A stretch of 6,767 nucleotides of DNA from an uncultured Phascolarctobacterium sp. (GCA_900553055.1 USBV01000085.1:1-6767), one strand, 5' to 3'. Numbered from the stretch's first letter, positions 1-6,210 are shown. Notes: a model not told the origin generated them from the sequence alone. Numbers and translations are program-made.

Positions 1-55
1 TCTTATAGCTGTATTCACCAAAGCAGCGGATAGGAATATCCATATCCAGGCCGAC
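1..55. repeat. Terminal inverted repeat, left arm (exact partner 6713-6767)
   Basis: The first 55 nt are the exact reverse complement of the last 55 nt. The first mismatch inward is at position 56. The repeat is coding sequence within the two SPFH gene copies, and homology continues inward at lower identity to position 532. The exact match running to both window edges looks like a boundary set by assembly rather than a transposon terminus. No target-site duplication or transposase is present. Confidence 0.9.
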
Positions 56-532
56 CCGTAGGTCCACTATGCGGAAGGGAATGGGGCTGGCGGTGCCATA
101 CTTATTACCAATGATTTCCTTGGTATTGAAGTAGTACACCCTTTGGTCCTTGCCCGGGTCGCCACCATAGGTGAAGCGTTTACCGATTTGGGCAAAAACG
201 TTCTTCACGCTTTGCACATTCAGTCCATCGGCAAAGAGGGACGGCTCGGTAGATTTGTCATAAACGAATTCACCGGGCTCCGAGCAAATTTCCACAACCT
301 TGCCATTTTCTACAATAACCATACATTGACCATCGTTAATTGCGATGGTGGAGCCATTGCTGATAATGTTGTCCTCAGCAGAGGTGTTGGAGCTGCGGCC
401 CTGGCTAGAAGTTCTTTTTCTGCCCTTGGTTACCAGTACATCCGGCTTCAGGCTTTCGCAGTAAATAAACTCTTTCCATTGGTCGCCCAATACGCCACCA
501 ATTGCTCCCATACCAGCTTTAATTAATCCCAT
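1..532 (-). CDS. SPFH-domain protein (YdjI / virion-core-like), left copy, 3' end outside the window
   Basis: Reads leftward off the window; only the first 177 codons are present. It begins MGLIKAGMGAIGGVLGDQWK and contains SSNTSAEDNIISNGSTIAI, GQCMVIVENGKVVEICSEPG, and GKRFTYGGDPGKDQRVYYFN, the pattern I know from Firmicute SPFH-domain proteins annotated as virion core protein or YdjI-like. These are typically well over 300 aa, so roughly half is missing. Family members are thought to assemble at the inner face of the membrane; Bacillus YdjI is tied to envelope stress with YdjG, YdjH and PspA. Neither a signal peptide nor an N-terminal membrane helix is visible. The start is fixed by AGGGAGGA about 7 nt upstream of ATG. 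A consensus-like promoter lies at 642-671. The gene is divergent from the zinc-ribbon gene at 866, which fits a YdjG/YdjI-type partnership. It matches the copy at 6236-6767 in 166 of 177 residues. The family call is firm; the role is inferred. Confidence 0.88.
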   Translation of the reverse strand, partial: MGLIKAGMGAIGGVLGDQWKEFIYCESLKPDVLVTKGRKRTSSQGRSSNTSAEDNIISNGSTIAINDGQCMVIVENGKVVEICSEPGEFVYDKSTEPSLFADGLNVQSVKNVFAQIGKRFTYGGDPGKDQRVYYFNTKEIIGNKYGTASPIPFRIVDLRVGLDMDIPIRCFGEYSYK

Positions 533-570
533 AATCAAATCCTCCCTTAATTCCACTGGAAGCTTTTTCA

Positions 571-592
571 TTTTATTGAAGCTTTTATTGAA
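571..592. repeat. Short tandem direct repeat in the 5' leader of the left SPFH gene
   Basis: TTTTATTGAA occurs at 571-580 and again at 583-592, a 12-nt period. AAGCTT hexamers lie at 560-565, 579-584 and 605-610, and two more form the arms of the hairpin at 711-764. The stretch is AT-rich and lies between the inferred transcription start (about 635) and the SPFH start codon. The function is unknown. It is absent from the leader of the right copy. Confidence 0.4.
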
Positions 593-610
593 CATTTATT
601 AACAAAGCTT

Positions 611-626
611 TTACCCCTCTGGGTAA
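611..626. promoter_or_regulatory. Perfect 6-bp palindrome, possible operator in the left SPFH leader
   Basis: TTACCC, a 4-nt spacer CTCT, then GGGTAA: a perfect inverted repeat. It lies about 10-25 nt downstream of the transcription start expected from the -10 box at 642-647 on the minus strand, a usual place for a repressor site. The right SPFH leader has no equivalent, so if it is an operator the two copies would be regulated differently. It is assigned from symmetry and position only. Confidence 0.35.
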
Positions 627-641
627 TTTATCGCTATAATA

Positions 642-671
642 ATTATACTATTTAGAACTCTCAGTTTGCAA
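642..671 (-). promoter_or_regulatory. Promoter of the left SPFH gene
   Basis: On the minus strand TTGCAA (666-671) is followed by an 18-nt spacer and TATAAT (642-647). The right SPFH gene has the same -35, the same 18-nt spacing and the same AATAGTATAAT context at 6100-6129, although most of the spacer and leader differ. That paired conservation supports a real housekeeping-sigma promoter. The inferred leader is about 100 nt. Confidence 0.75.
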
Positions 672-710
672 GAGCTTTAAAAAAATTATATTCAATTATC
701 CTGTATAAAA

Positions 711-772
711 ACACAAAAAGCTTTGATGTGCATCTCCAAGGTACTCCGCCCAAGCTTTTTGTGTATTTTTTC
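711..772. terminator. Long-stem hairpin with T-runs on both strands, between divergent promoters
   Basis: ACACAAAAAGCTT (711-723) and AAGCTTTTTGTGT (752-764) form a perfect 13-bp stem with a 28-nt loop. A T-run follows on the plus strand (766-771), and on the minus strand the stem is followed by TTTTTATAC. This is the shape of a bidirectional intrinsic terminator, though the stem is AT-rich and the loop long. No gene ends here. It could insulate the two divergent promoters or end an unannotated short RNA; a TATAAT on the plus strand at 635-640 lacks a convincing -35. Confidence 0.5.
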
Positions 773-777
773 TGCAA

Positions 778-832
778 CCTACCCTAAATAGCTGCTTGGG
801 GTGGTGCGCTATATTCCAATTTTTGCTATACT
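778..832 (+). promoter_or_regulatory. Promoter region of the left (plus-strand) operon, extended -10 type
   Basis: TGC-TATACT (TATACT at 827-832) is an extended -10 element, 33 nt before the ATG at 866. No good -35 is present at standard spacing. Upstream lie CCTACCC (778-784) and TTGGGGTGGTGC (796-807). The block aligns without gaps to the promoter region of the right operon (minus strand, 6011-5957) at 37 of 55 positions. The matches are concentrated in CCTACCC, TTGGGGTGG and TTTGCTATA, which suggests a shared activator or operator site near -35 to -55. Confidence 0.6.
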
Positions 833-865
833 GTAGCATGAAAGAATGGTGAAAGGAACACTATC

Positions 866-2520
866 ATGGATGAAAGAGCAAGGCTAAAGGAATTGCGGGA
901 GCAGGCCCGCAACGCTGTGCGAGGCCAAAAGCTGGAAAATTCTCCTCTTTATATTGCTTGCCAGAGCTGCGGCGCTCCGGCAGAATTCGACATCATTCAT
1001 CAAAATTATCACTGCCAGCACTGCGGTGCCCATACGGACGTGAATACTACCTTGGACTTTGTCAAGCATTGGCGGGAGCAGCAGCGGCACAGGCTGCAGT
1101 AGACTGCAGTTCAGCAAGATTTGCAGGCAGAAATTGTATCCTGCGCCAATTGCGGTGCCGAGGTGGTGCTGCCGGAGGGCGAGGTCACTGCCAAATGTGA
1201 TTTCTGCGGTGGCAAGCTGGTGTGCAAGGAATTTAATCAGCAGGAATATTTCCCGGAAATAATTATTCCCTTTTACATCACGCCACAAGAAGCCCGGGCT
1301 CGCTGGATAAATGGCTAGCCAAAAACAAGGACACCAAGGAAGCCCAAATCATCAGCCAGCACTGCAAGCAGCTAGCTGCCTATTATCTGCCCTATCAGGT
1401 GGTGCAGGGCAGTGTGAGTTGCCAGGTCTTTCGTGATGGCAGCCACAGAAAATATCGCTGCGCCGGCTATGTGGAAAATGTGGCCGTCAATGCCTCCGAG
1501 CAAATGGACAACTCGGTGCTCAATGCCATGGAGCCCTTTGATTGGACCAAGGCCCAGCCCTTTGCATATGGCTTCATCGCCGGACAGCGGGCCAAGCTGC
1601 AGGATTTGGGACCCAAGGCCTTGGAGCAGCGCACCCTTGAAGAAATTCAGGAGGCCTATTTGCCAACTATTGAAAAAACACTGCAGACCGCTGGCTTGGA
1701 TGTGCATTCCCATTTGCAAGGGGATAGCTGGTCCTTGAGTGCCCTCTTGCCCGCCTATGTATGGCAGGGGCAGGGCCTGAAGCTGGCCATCAATGGACAG
1801 ACGGGGCGCTTGGCCGTGAAGGTCAACAAGCAAATCAAAACCCGTCCCTGGTATATTGAGCCGGCTCTTTACACTGCCCTTGGCACGGCAGCCTTTTATG
1901 CACTTTTGCTTGGCTTCAAGGTGGAGGAGCCGGAAATATTGACCGGGATTTTAGGTGCCTTTTTGGCCATTGTTTTCTGCACCGTTTTTGGCAACAGCAC
2001 CCGTCAACGGCTGAAGAATAAATATCTGCAATCCGAGGTTGTGAAAGCGGAGCGTGCTCAAGGAGACAAGCTGGTGCTGCAAAAGGTCGAGGCAGTGGAA
2101 ACGCTGGTGCCTCAGTTTGTGGAAAAAATCAAAGGTCAGGACCAGTTCGTGAAGCTCAGCTTCTATAGTTCGTCACGCTTGACAAAGCAAATGGCTTTGT
2201 TTGCAGGCCTGAATTTGCTGCCCGTGGCTTTGGCTTGGCTCTTTGGTGCGGTGATGAACGCCAAGGTCGAATATAGCACTATCGCCGCCTGGTGGTGCAT
2301 CTCTGTGCCCGTGACCCTGGTTTGGTTTGTAAAATTCTCCCGTCTCACAATTTTTGATTTCCCCATTATGCATATCATTCAACCCAATGGCTCCTTGGGC
2401 GATATCATCAGTGCTCCCTTTGAAAAGGAGGTTGCCCAATTGATCGGCATGGGCTTCAAATGGTTGTGGCGGGGTATGCTTGCCTTTGCAATTTTAATTG
2501 CCTTCATGGCAGTGGTTTAG
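866..2520 (+). pseudogene. YdjG-like double zinc-ribbon membrane protein gene, broken by an in-frame TAG and a frameshift
   Basis: One gene in pieces. The start ATG at 866 has AAAGGA just upstream. Codon 79 is TAG (1100-1102), following RLQ. The same frame resumes to about codon 147, then the reading frame changes near 1303-1308: restoring one G in the GG run gives RWDKWLAKNKD and opens the rest to 2520. The repaired protein would be 551 aa. Zinc ribbon 1 is C32-x2-C35...C50-x2-C53, and ribbon 2 is C93-x2-C96...C111-x2-C114. A soluble region follows, then about five membrane helices near residues 333-351, 358-376, 443-464, 472-490 and 533-551. This matches TFIIB-type zinc-ribbon membrane proteins related to Bacillus YdjG, partners of SPFH proteins like its divergent neighbour. 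The long open reading frame downstream indicates recent lesions. It is followed 13 nt later by the SH3-type gene, so the two were probably co-transcribed. Sequencing error remains a possible alternative. Confidence 0.8.
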
Positions 2521-2533
2521 AGGAGGTTGTATT

Positions 2534-3327
2534 ATGAAGATTAAAAAATATGTAGCAGGAATTTTGGCAGCAGGCATGCTAACTTCCTTCGCCAGCTTGG
2601 CTCAGGCAGCTTCTTTTACTACATCCATGCAGGATGAGTCTTTTTGCCTCAAAAAGGATATTGGCTATGACGAAACCTTTCAAAGCTACAATGCTTCTAT
2701 TAGTTTATCAAAGGATTTAGCGGCACGGGCTGTTAACAATTATGTGCTTCCCTACTTTCAAAAAAAGGTATTCAGCTTTCTACGGAACAAGCCGAAGCCA
2801 TTGCCTTTGGGGCCATGGAAATAAGTGATTATACATCAGTGCTCGAACCCGGGGAAGTTGTGGTCTCCGGCACGGGCACCATTGCCGATGAAAGCAAAAT
2901 GGATGCTGTGTTTGCCAACAAAAGATACATGGATGGTTATATTTTAACCGTGAGAAGCATTTATAAGTTGGATGTGGAGCTAGCTGAGCCGGAAAAGGAG
3001 TATAAACAGAATCCTAATGCCAATACTGCCGGCGAGGTGAAAAAGGTACTCAGCAGGTATTGGCACCCCTACTTTAAGCTACTTTTTATGCGAAACTATT
3101 GGAGAAATCAGGATTTCACTGTTTCTGTTACCCAGGATGATGCCAAAATCACGGAAACCCCAAACAATGACCAGCCTGATTGCCTAGTGACCACAGTCGC
3201 CAAGGGTGAGCTCCTGCACACCATGACTCCTGCTAACGATGGCAAGAGCAAGGGCTATGTGGAGGTCATCACAGCTGACGGGGATCAGGGCTATATTAAT
3301 AGCACTGCGGTGAAATGGAATTTTTAG
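2534..3327 (+). pseudogene. Secreted SH3-type protein gene, left paralog, with one -1 frame break (lesion or recoding)
   Basis: The ATG at 2534 follows AGGAGG (2521-2526), which directly abuts the TAG of the upstream gene. Residues 1-26 are a signal peptide ending in AQA. The zero frame reads to residue 75 or so and then stops at 2822-2824. The -1 frame continues as GIQLSTEQAEAIAFGAME to 3327, giving about 264 aa once joined. It is paralogous to the intact 267-aa protein at 5859-5056: FSKKGITL and AVAFGAMQ there align with (F/Q)KKGIQL and AIAFGAME here, and KRYMDGY with KKYMQAY. The C-terminal end (about residues 195-264, ending GDQGYINSTAVKW) aligns with the SH3 domain of the paralog but is degenerate. 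The break lies on a poly-A stretch forming an in-phase A AAA AAG heptamer (2761-2767) with a possible hairpin at 2771-2796. A lost T in the preceding TTT run would explain it equally well and would restore the conserved Ser. Typed as a pseudogene for caution. Confidence 0.7.
2761..2796 (+). other. Candidate -1 frameshift site: A AAA AAG heptamer plus downstream hairpin
   Basis: In the zero frame the codons CAA AAA AAG place A AAA AAG at 2761-2767 in exactly the phase used by the dnaX-type -1 slippery site. A slip there enters the frame that is open to 3327. Downstream, TTCAGCTT (2771-2778) can pair with AAGCCGAA (2789-2796), one mismatch and a 10-nt loop, 3 nt after the heptamer. No upstream Shine-Dalgarno-like stimulator is visible. 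The neighbouring broken gene makes a plain deletion the default explanation. Confidence 0.35.
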
Positions 3328-3340
3328 AGGATAATATTTG

Positions 3341-3390
3341 AAAAAGCTTCGGCGAGACGCTATACTTAGACGCTTCACCGAAGCTTTTTT
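3341..3390. terminator. Bidirectional intrinsic terminator between the convergent operons
   Basis: AAAAAGCTTCGG (3341-3352) pairs perfectly with CCGAAGCTTTTT (3378-3389). A T-run follows on the plus strand (3384-3391), and the 5' A-run provides the T-run on the minus strand. It lies 13 nt after the plus-strand stop at 3327 and 34 nt after the minus-strand stop at 3425. It serves both operons. The arm AAAAAGCTT is shared with the hairpin at 711-764. Confidence 0.88.
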
Positions 3391-3424
3391 TACGTATTAA
3401 ATTATGTTAAGCTAACAGATAAGC

Positions 3425-4135
3425 TCAGCCCGAACCACCGCGGGCATAAATTTGCAGGGCTTCACCATCGGACTTCACTCGATATGCTTCGCTTAAATCC
3501 TCTGCCACTAAATAGGTCATTACAATTTTGCTATTTTTATTAAAAACCTCATATTTATGGCAGGTCTTTTGCAAGGGCACCTGAGTATAAGCCCTATTAG
3601 GACTAACTATTTCTCCAGCATAATTACAGAGGACGCCCTTTTTATTTAAGTCAAACAGAGTTAGCTCTGAGCCAATCTGCTCCAGCAAAATGCGTCCCAT
3701 ATCCGGAGTAGCAATGGCCGTGTCCTCAAAGGCCTGATAAAGGCCGGCGATATCGGGCTGGGTTCTGGTGCCACCTTGGTCAGGAAAGCTGAGCAAAATG
3801 TCTTTACCCTTTAGCTCCCTCATATAGAAAACATCCCTCACCTGTATATCCCGCGGGCCTACGGAGCTCACGCCCTTGGTCAGCCAAATACCCTCTGCCA
3901 CAAAGATGCCTGTTCCCCTAAAGATATCCACATCGGTCAGCGAAGGCTCACCATTTTTATAAGCGCAGGTAGTAACCTCGGTAATCGCCCCAAAATCCGT
4001 ATCAATATATAGCAGCTGACCGATTTCCCTGCCCATAGAATCCCTCTTCACATAGATTCCATCCGCGGCAGCAAGGCTGCTTACGCCTAAGCATAGAGCC
4101 ATAAGTCCCGCTAAAAGTATCCCTTTTATGCCCAT
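3425..4135 (-). CDS. Hypothetical secreted protein, 236 aa
   Basis: I do not recognise a family. The start ATG (4135) has AAGGAGGG 7 nt upstream. Residues 1-23 or so form a signal peptide (MGIKGILLAGLMALCLG..., ending LAA) with likely cleavage before ADG. The Cys at 15 is inside the hydrophobic core and is not a convincing lipobox. The mature part is mixed alpha/beta in character with no membrane helix and three cysteines (57, 170, 192). The N-terminal stretch GIYVKRDSMGREIGQLLYID looks like a beta-rich start of an extracytoplasmic domain. It is the last gene of the minus-strand operon, 38 nt after the MetQ-like gene, and ends just before the shared terminator. The frame is intact throughout, unlike three of its neighbours. 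Export is well supported; function is unknown. Confidence 0.8.
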   Translation of the reverse strand: MGIKGILLAGLMALCLGVSSLAAADGIYVKRDSMGREIGQLLYIDTDFGAITEVTTCAYKNGEPSLTDVDIFRGTGIFVAEGIWLTKGVSSVGPRDIQVRDVFYMRELKGKDILLSFPDQGGTRTQPDIAGLYQAFEDTAIATPDMGRILLEQIGSELTLFDLNKKGVLCNYAGEIVSPNRAYTQVPLQKTCHKYEVFNKNSKIVMTYLVAEDLSEAYRVKSDGEALQIYARGGSG

Positions 4136-4173
4136 GAAACATCCCTCCTTGGCAAATTACCTTTTAACCAAGC

Positions 4174-4992
4174 TTAGTAATCGGTGGAGAAGGCGGCAAT
4201 ATAATGACCTTCGTAATTATAGTTGATAAAATCGGCCATATTGGGAGCATGCAAAGCCGCCACCAGCTTTTTGATATCCTCCTTCTTTTGGTCCCCATCC
4301 CTAACTGCTACAATGGCCGCATAGGGATTAGCACCATTTTCTACATAAACTGCCTTAGTAAGGTCCAGCTTGGCTGCCTTGGCCTGATTATAATCCATAA
4401 CTGCCAGCTGAAAGTTTTGGTAATTGGCAGGCATAGCCTCGGGGTCCACCAAAATTACCTTAAAGGGGCGCACCATCTTTTCAATATCCTCAAAGCCTGC
4501 GTTATAACCAGCTTCTTTTCTGACGTTGAGAATACCCACATCCTGCAGCAGCATCAGAGCACGTCCGGCATAACCATTATTGGGAATGATAACCTGGGAG
4601 CCGTCCCAAGCGTCTGCAAGACTACTTACCTGCGCGGAATAAATGCCCATTGGCTCCATAAATACGGAGCAAACAGGCTTAATGTTCAAGCCATGCTCTT
4701 GGGTAAAGGCTCGCATGGAGCTTTCGGTTTGGTGGAATGTGGCATCGATTTCCCCCTCCAGCAAATCCAAAAGGGGCAAGTGCTCTGCACTAAAATCATC
4801 AGCATAGGTCCTAATCTGCAGCTCCACCCCCTACTCAGCCAGCACCGGCTGCACCTGAGCCAAAATTTCTCCGTAGGGATAGGCCCTTGTTCCTACCTTT
4901 AAAACACCTGCCTCGGCAATGCCCACACCCTGCAAAAGCAGCAGGCCTGCTGTAGCTAGAACGCCCAAGCTCTTACAAATTTTCTTCAACAT
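4174..4992 (-). pseudogene. MetQ/NlpA-family substrate-binding protein gene with an in-frame TAG, no lipobox
   Basis: The frame runs from ATG at 4992 (weak AAGAGG upstream) to TAA at 4174, 272 codons, the usual size of the family. Codon 54 is TAG (4833-4831), in LAE*GVELQIRTY. Residues 1-28 are a signal peptide ending AEA. Family marks follow: VLKVGTRAYPY, the EGEIDATFHQ region, DGSQVIIPNNGYAGRALMLL and VENGANPYAAIVAVRDGDQ, all close in pattern to MetQ. The family binds methionine or related amino acids for the MetNI ABC transporter. No metN or metI is present here, so the substrate is uncertain. There is no cysteine at the signal cleavage region, so the protein would be soluble rather than a lipoprotein, which is unusual for the family. 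A GTG at 4827 could restart translation but would lose the signal peptide. The gene lies between the SH3-type gene (63 nt upstream) and the hypothetical secreted gene. One base change accounts for the stop. Confidence 0.85.
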
Positions 4993-5055
4993 AATTATCG
5001 CCTCTTATCCTTCACTGAACTCTTGATGCTTGCTCATAAGCCTGTCAATATACAC

Positions 5056-5859
5056 TTAGTCCGTAAGTTGTACATAATCAGCACTTACATAGCCATCCTG
5101 CCCCTTAGCATTGATGGCCTGCACCCATCTGCGGCCTTCAATTTCTAAAATTTCACCGGTCACAGGATACAGCTCCTCATTGAGGCGCAGGGAGTCCAGC
5201 ACCTCGCTACTAGTGGAGGGAGCGCTGCGGAAGTTTACATCATCACCGGTCAGGACCAATTTGCGTCCATGCTGCCAAAAGAGCTCCATGTTCTCCAAGG
5301 TGCGATAAATATTGCTCAGCTTGCTGTTTTTTTCCTTCAAGGCCTGCAATGTTTTGGCATCGATTCTGGGGCTATTTTTGTTGTCGCGATAGAAATCCTC
5401 CACCGCTGCATAGGCGTCATAAATAGCTGCAATTTCCTTTTGCAGTTCCAGATAAGCCTGCATGTATTTTTTATTTTCATAGACACCGGGCAGCTCCCAT
5501 TCCTCATATACTACACCCTTAGCTTTATAGGCATATTCATCATTGCCGGTAGCAGTGTGCTTGCCATTCTCCAGCTGCATAGCACCAAAGGCCACAGCTT
5601 GAGCCTCCTCATTCCTTAAGGTAATACCCTTTTTGCTAAAGCAGGGCTTTACATAATCCCTTCCGCAAACGAAGGCCAAATCACGCTTTACAATATAATG
5701 ATTCTGCAGCTCCACAAAATCACCAGTTTTGCCAATCTGCACATCAATTGTATTGAACTCCATACTTGCTTCTTTTTCATAAACGCTTGCTTCCGTGGTT
5801 AAAGGTGCACTGATGAGCAGCGCCAGCGCGAGACCCATAGTTAAGCTTTTGAAACCCAT
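5056..5859 (-). CDS. Secreted protein with C-terminal bacterial SH3 domain, right paralog, 267 aa
   Basis: The start at 5859 is chosen because GGGAGGT lies 8 nt upstream and the protein then begins with a signal peptide (MGFKSLTMGLALALLISAPL, cleavage after TEA, residue 24). A start at 5925 would add 22 polar residues and has no ribosome site. Mature layout: an N-terminal domain with C65 and C73 (FVCGRDYVKPCF), a central helical, charged segment around residues 130-195, and an SH3b-type domain at about 205-267, including DDVNFRSAPSTSSEVLDSL and GQDGYVSADYVQL. SH3b domains in exported bacterial proteins generally bind cell-wall or envelope ligands; no catalytic domain is seen. It is the first gene of the minus-strand operon and intact. 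The left operon holds a frame-broken paralog. The SH3 call is good; the biological role is unknown. Confidence 0.85.
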   Translation of the reverse strand: MGFKSLTMGLALALLISAPLTTEASVYEKEASMEFNTIDVQIGKTGDFVELQNHYIVKRDLAFVCGRDYVKPCFSKKGITLRNEEAQAVAFGAMQLENGKHTATGNDEYAYKAKGVVYEEWELPGVYENKKYMQAYLELQKEIAAIYDAYAAVEDFYRDNKNSPRIDAKTLQALKEKNSKLSNIYRTLENMELFWQHGRKLVLTGDDVNFRSAPSTSSEVLDSLRLNEELYPVTGEILEIEGRRWVQAINAKGQDGYVSADYVQLTD

Positions 5860-5917
5860 AATATATACCTCCCTTTGTTGGTTTAATAGTAATTTGTCAA
5901 TTGAGCCGTCTGAACTC

Positions 5918-5937
5918 TGCCCCAAAATTTGGAGGCA
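5918..5937. promoter_or_regulatory. Palindrome in the leader of the right operon, possible operator
   Basis: TGCCCCAAA, a central A, then TTTGG(A)GGCA: nine complementary pairs with one bulged base. The near-zero loop suits a DNA-binding site better than an RNA hairpin. It lies about 15-35 nt downstream of the transcription start expected from the -10 box at 5957-5962. Assigned from symmetry and position only. Confidence 0.3.
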
Positions 5938-5956
5938 AAGCTAGCCTTCTAATTGT

Positions 5957-6011
5957 ATTATAGCAAATATGCCAGAACAAAGCCCCACCCCAAAGGCACA
6001 TTTTGGGTAGG
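5957..6011 (-). promoter_or_regulatory. Promoter region of the right (minus-strand) operon, extended -10 type
   Basis: Read on the minus strand, TGC-TATAAT (TATAAT at 5962-5957) is an extended -10 element. No -35 is clear at standard spacing. Upstream, CCTACCC (6011-6005) and TTGGGGTGGGGC match the corresponding elements of the left operon promoter at identical spacing. The predicted leader is about 90 nt, longer than the roughly 26 nt on the left. Confidence 0.65.
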
Positions 6012-6099
6012 AAGGGCATTTTTAGAGGGCCATTTCTTGCTAATTGATCATGCTATTATAATACTAATACGGAATATGGGCGGATGCTTTGTTAGAATC

Positions 6100-6129
6100 T
6101 TGCAAAGAGTGACTGCCGAATAGTATAAT
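6100..6129 (+). promoter_or_regulatory. Promoter of the right SPFH gene
   Basis: TTGCAA (6100-6105), an 18-nt spacer and TATAAT (6124-6129), inside the context TCTTGCAAA ... AATAGTATAAT that is also found at the left copy. A second TATAAT at 6057-6062 lacks a good -35 and is probably incidental. The predicted leader is about 100 nt, like that of the left copy. Confidence 0.75.
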
Positions 6130-6188
6130 AATTACGTTTATAGACCGATAAGATGTGATGAAAGTTTTTTAATAAAGGTATCTATAAT

Positions 6189-6210
6189 GAAGCTTTGGAA
6201 GGATAGCTTC
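6189..6210 (+). promoter_or_regulatory. Small hairpin in the right SPFH leader
   Basis: GAAGCT (6189-6194) and AGCTTC (6205-6210) form a 6-bp stem with a 10-nt loop, ending 10 nt before the ribosome site AAGGAGG (6221-6227). It may affect translation or RNA stability, but a stem this short could be chance. Confidence 0.25.

Noticed and set aside
143..526. Open frame antisense to the left SPFH gene, with a near twin antisense to the right copy (6317-6625).
   Set aside because: The similarity of the two is a by-product of the SPFH duplication. The sense strand has the family motifs, ribosome site and promoter.
884..1288. 134-codon minus-strand open frame across the zinc-ribbon region.
   Set aside because: The plus strand carries two CxxC-CxxC zinc ribbons in one frame across the same DNA; the antisense frame has no start signals.
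1300..1320. Programmed frameshift at the second break of the zinc-ribbon gene.
   Set aside because: No slippery heptamer is in phase there, and the gene already carries an in-frame TAG, so a simple base loss is the better reading.
1100..4833. TAG reassigned to an amino acid (both in-frame stops at 1100 and 4833-4831 are TAG, each one base from CAG).
   Set aside because: TAG also ends the zinc-ribbon gene at 2518-2520, directly before the AGGAGG of the next gene, and the SH3-type gene at 3325-3327 before its terminator. A frameshift near 1305 would also remain unexplained.
4204..4902. 232-codon open frame on the plus strand.
   Set aside because: It lies antisense to the MetQ-like gene, which has clear family motifs. 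No ribosome site or recognisable domain supports the plus-strand frame.
5860..5925. Upstream start at 5925 for the right SH3-type protein.
   Set aside because: It would place 22 polar residues before the signal peptide, whereas GGGAGGT sits at the right distance from 5859.
5952..5974. Sigma-54 promoter (TGGCA ... TTGCT) in the right operon promoter.
   Set aside because: The GG and GC are 7 nt apart rather than 10, and the extended -10 TGCTATAAT explains the conserved bases.
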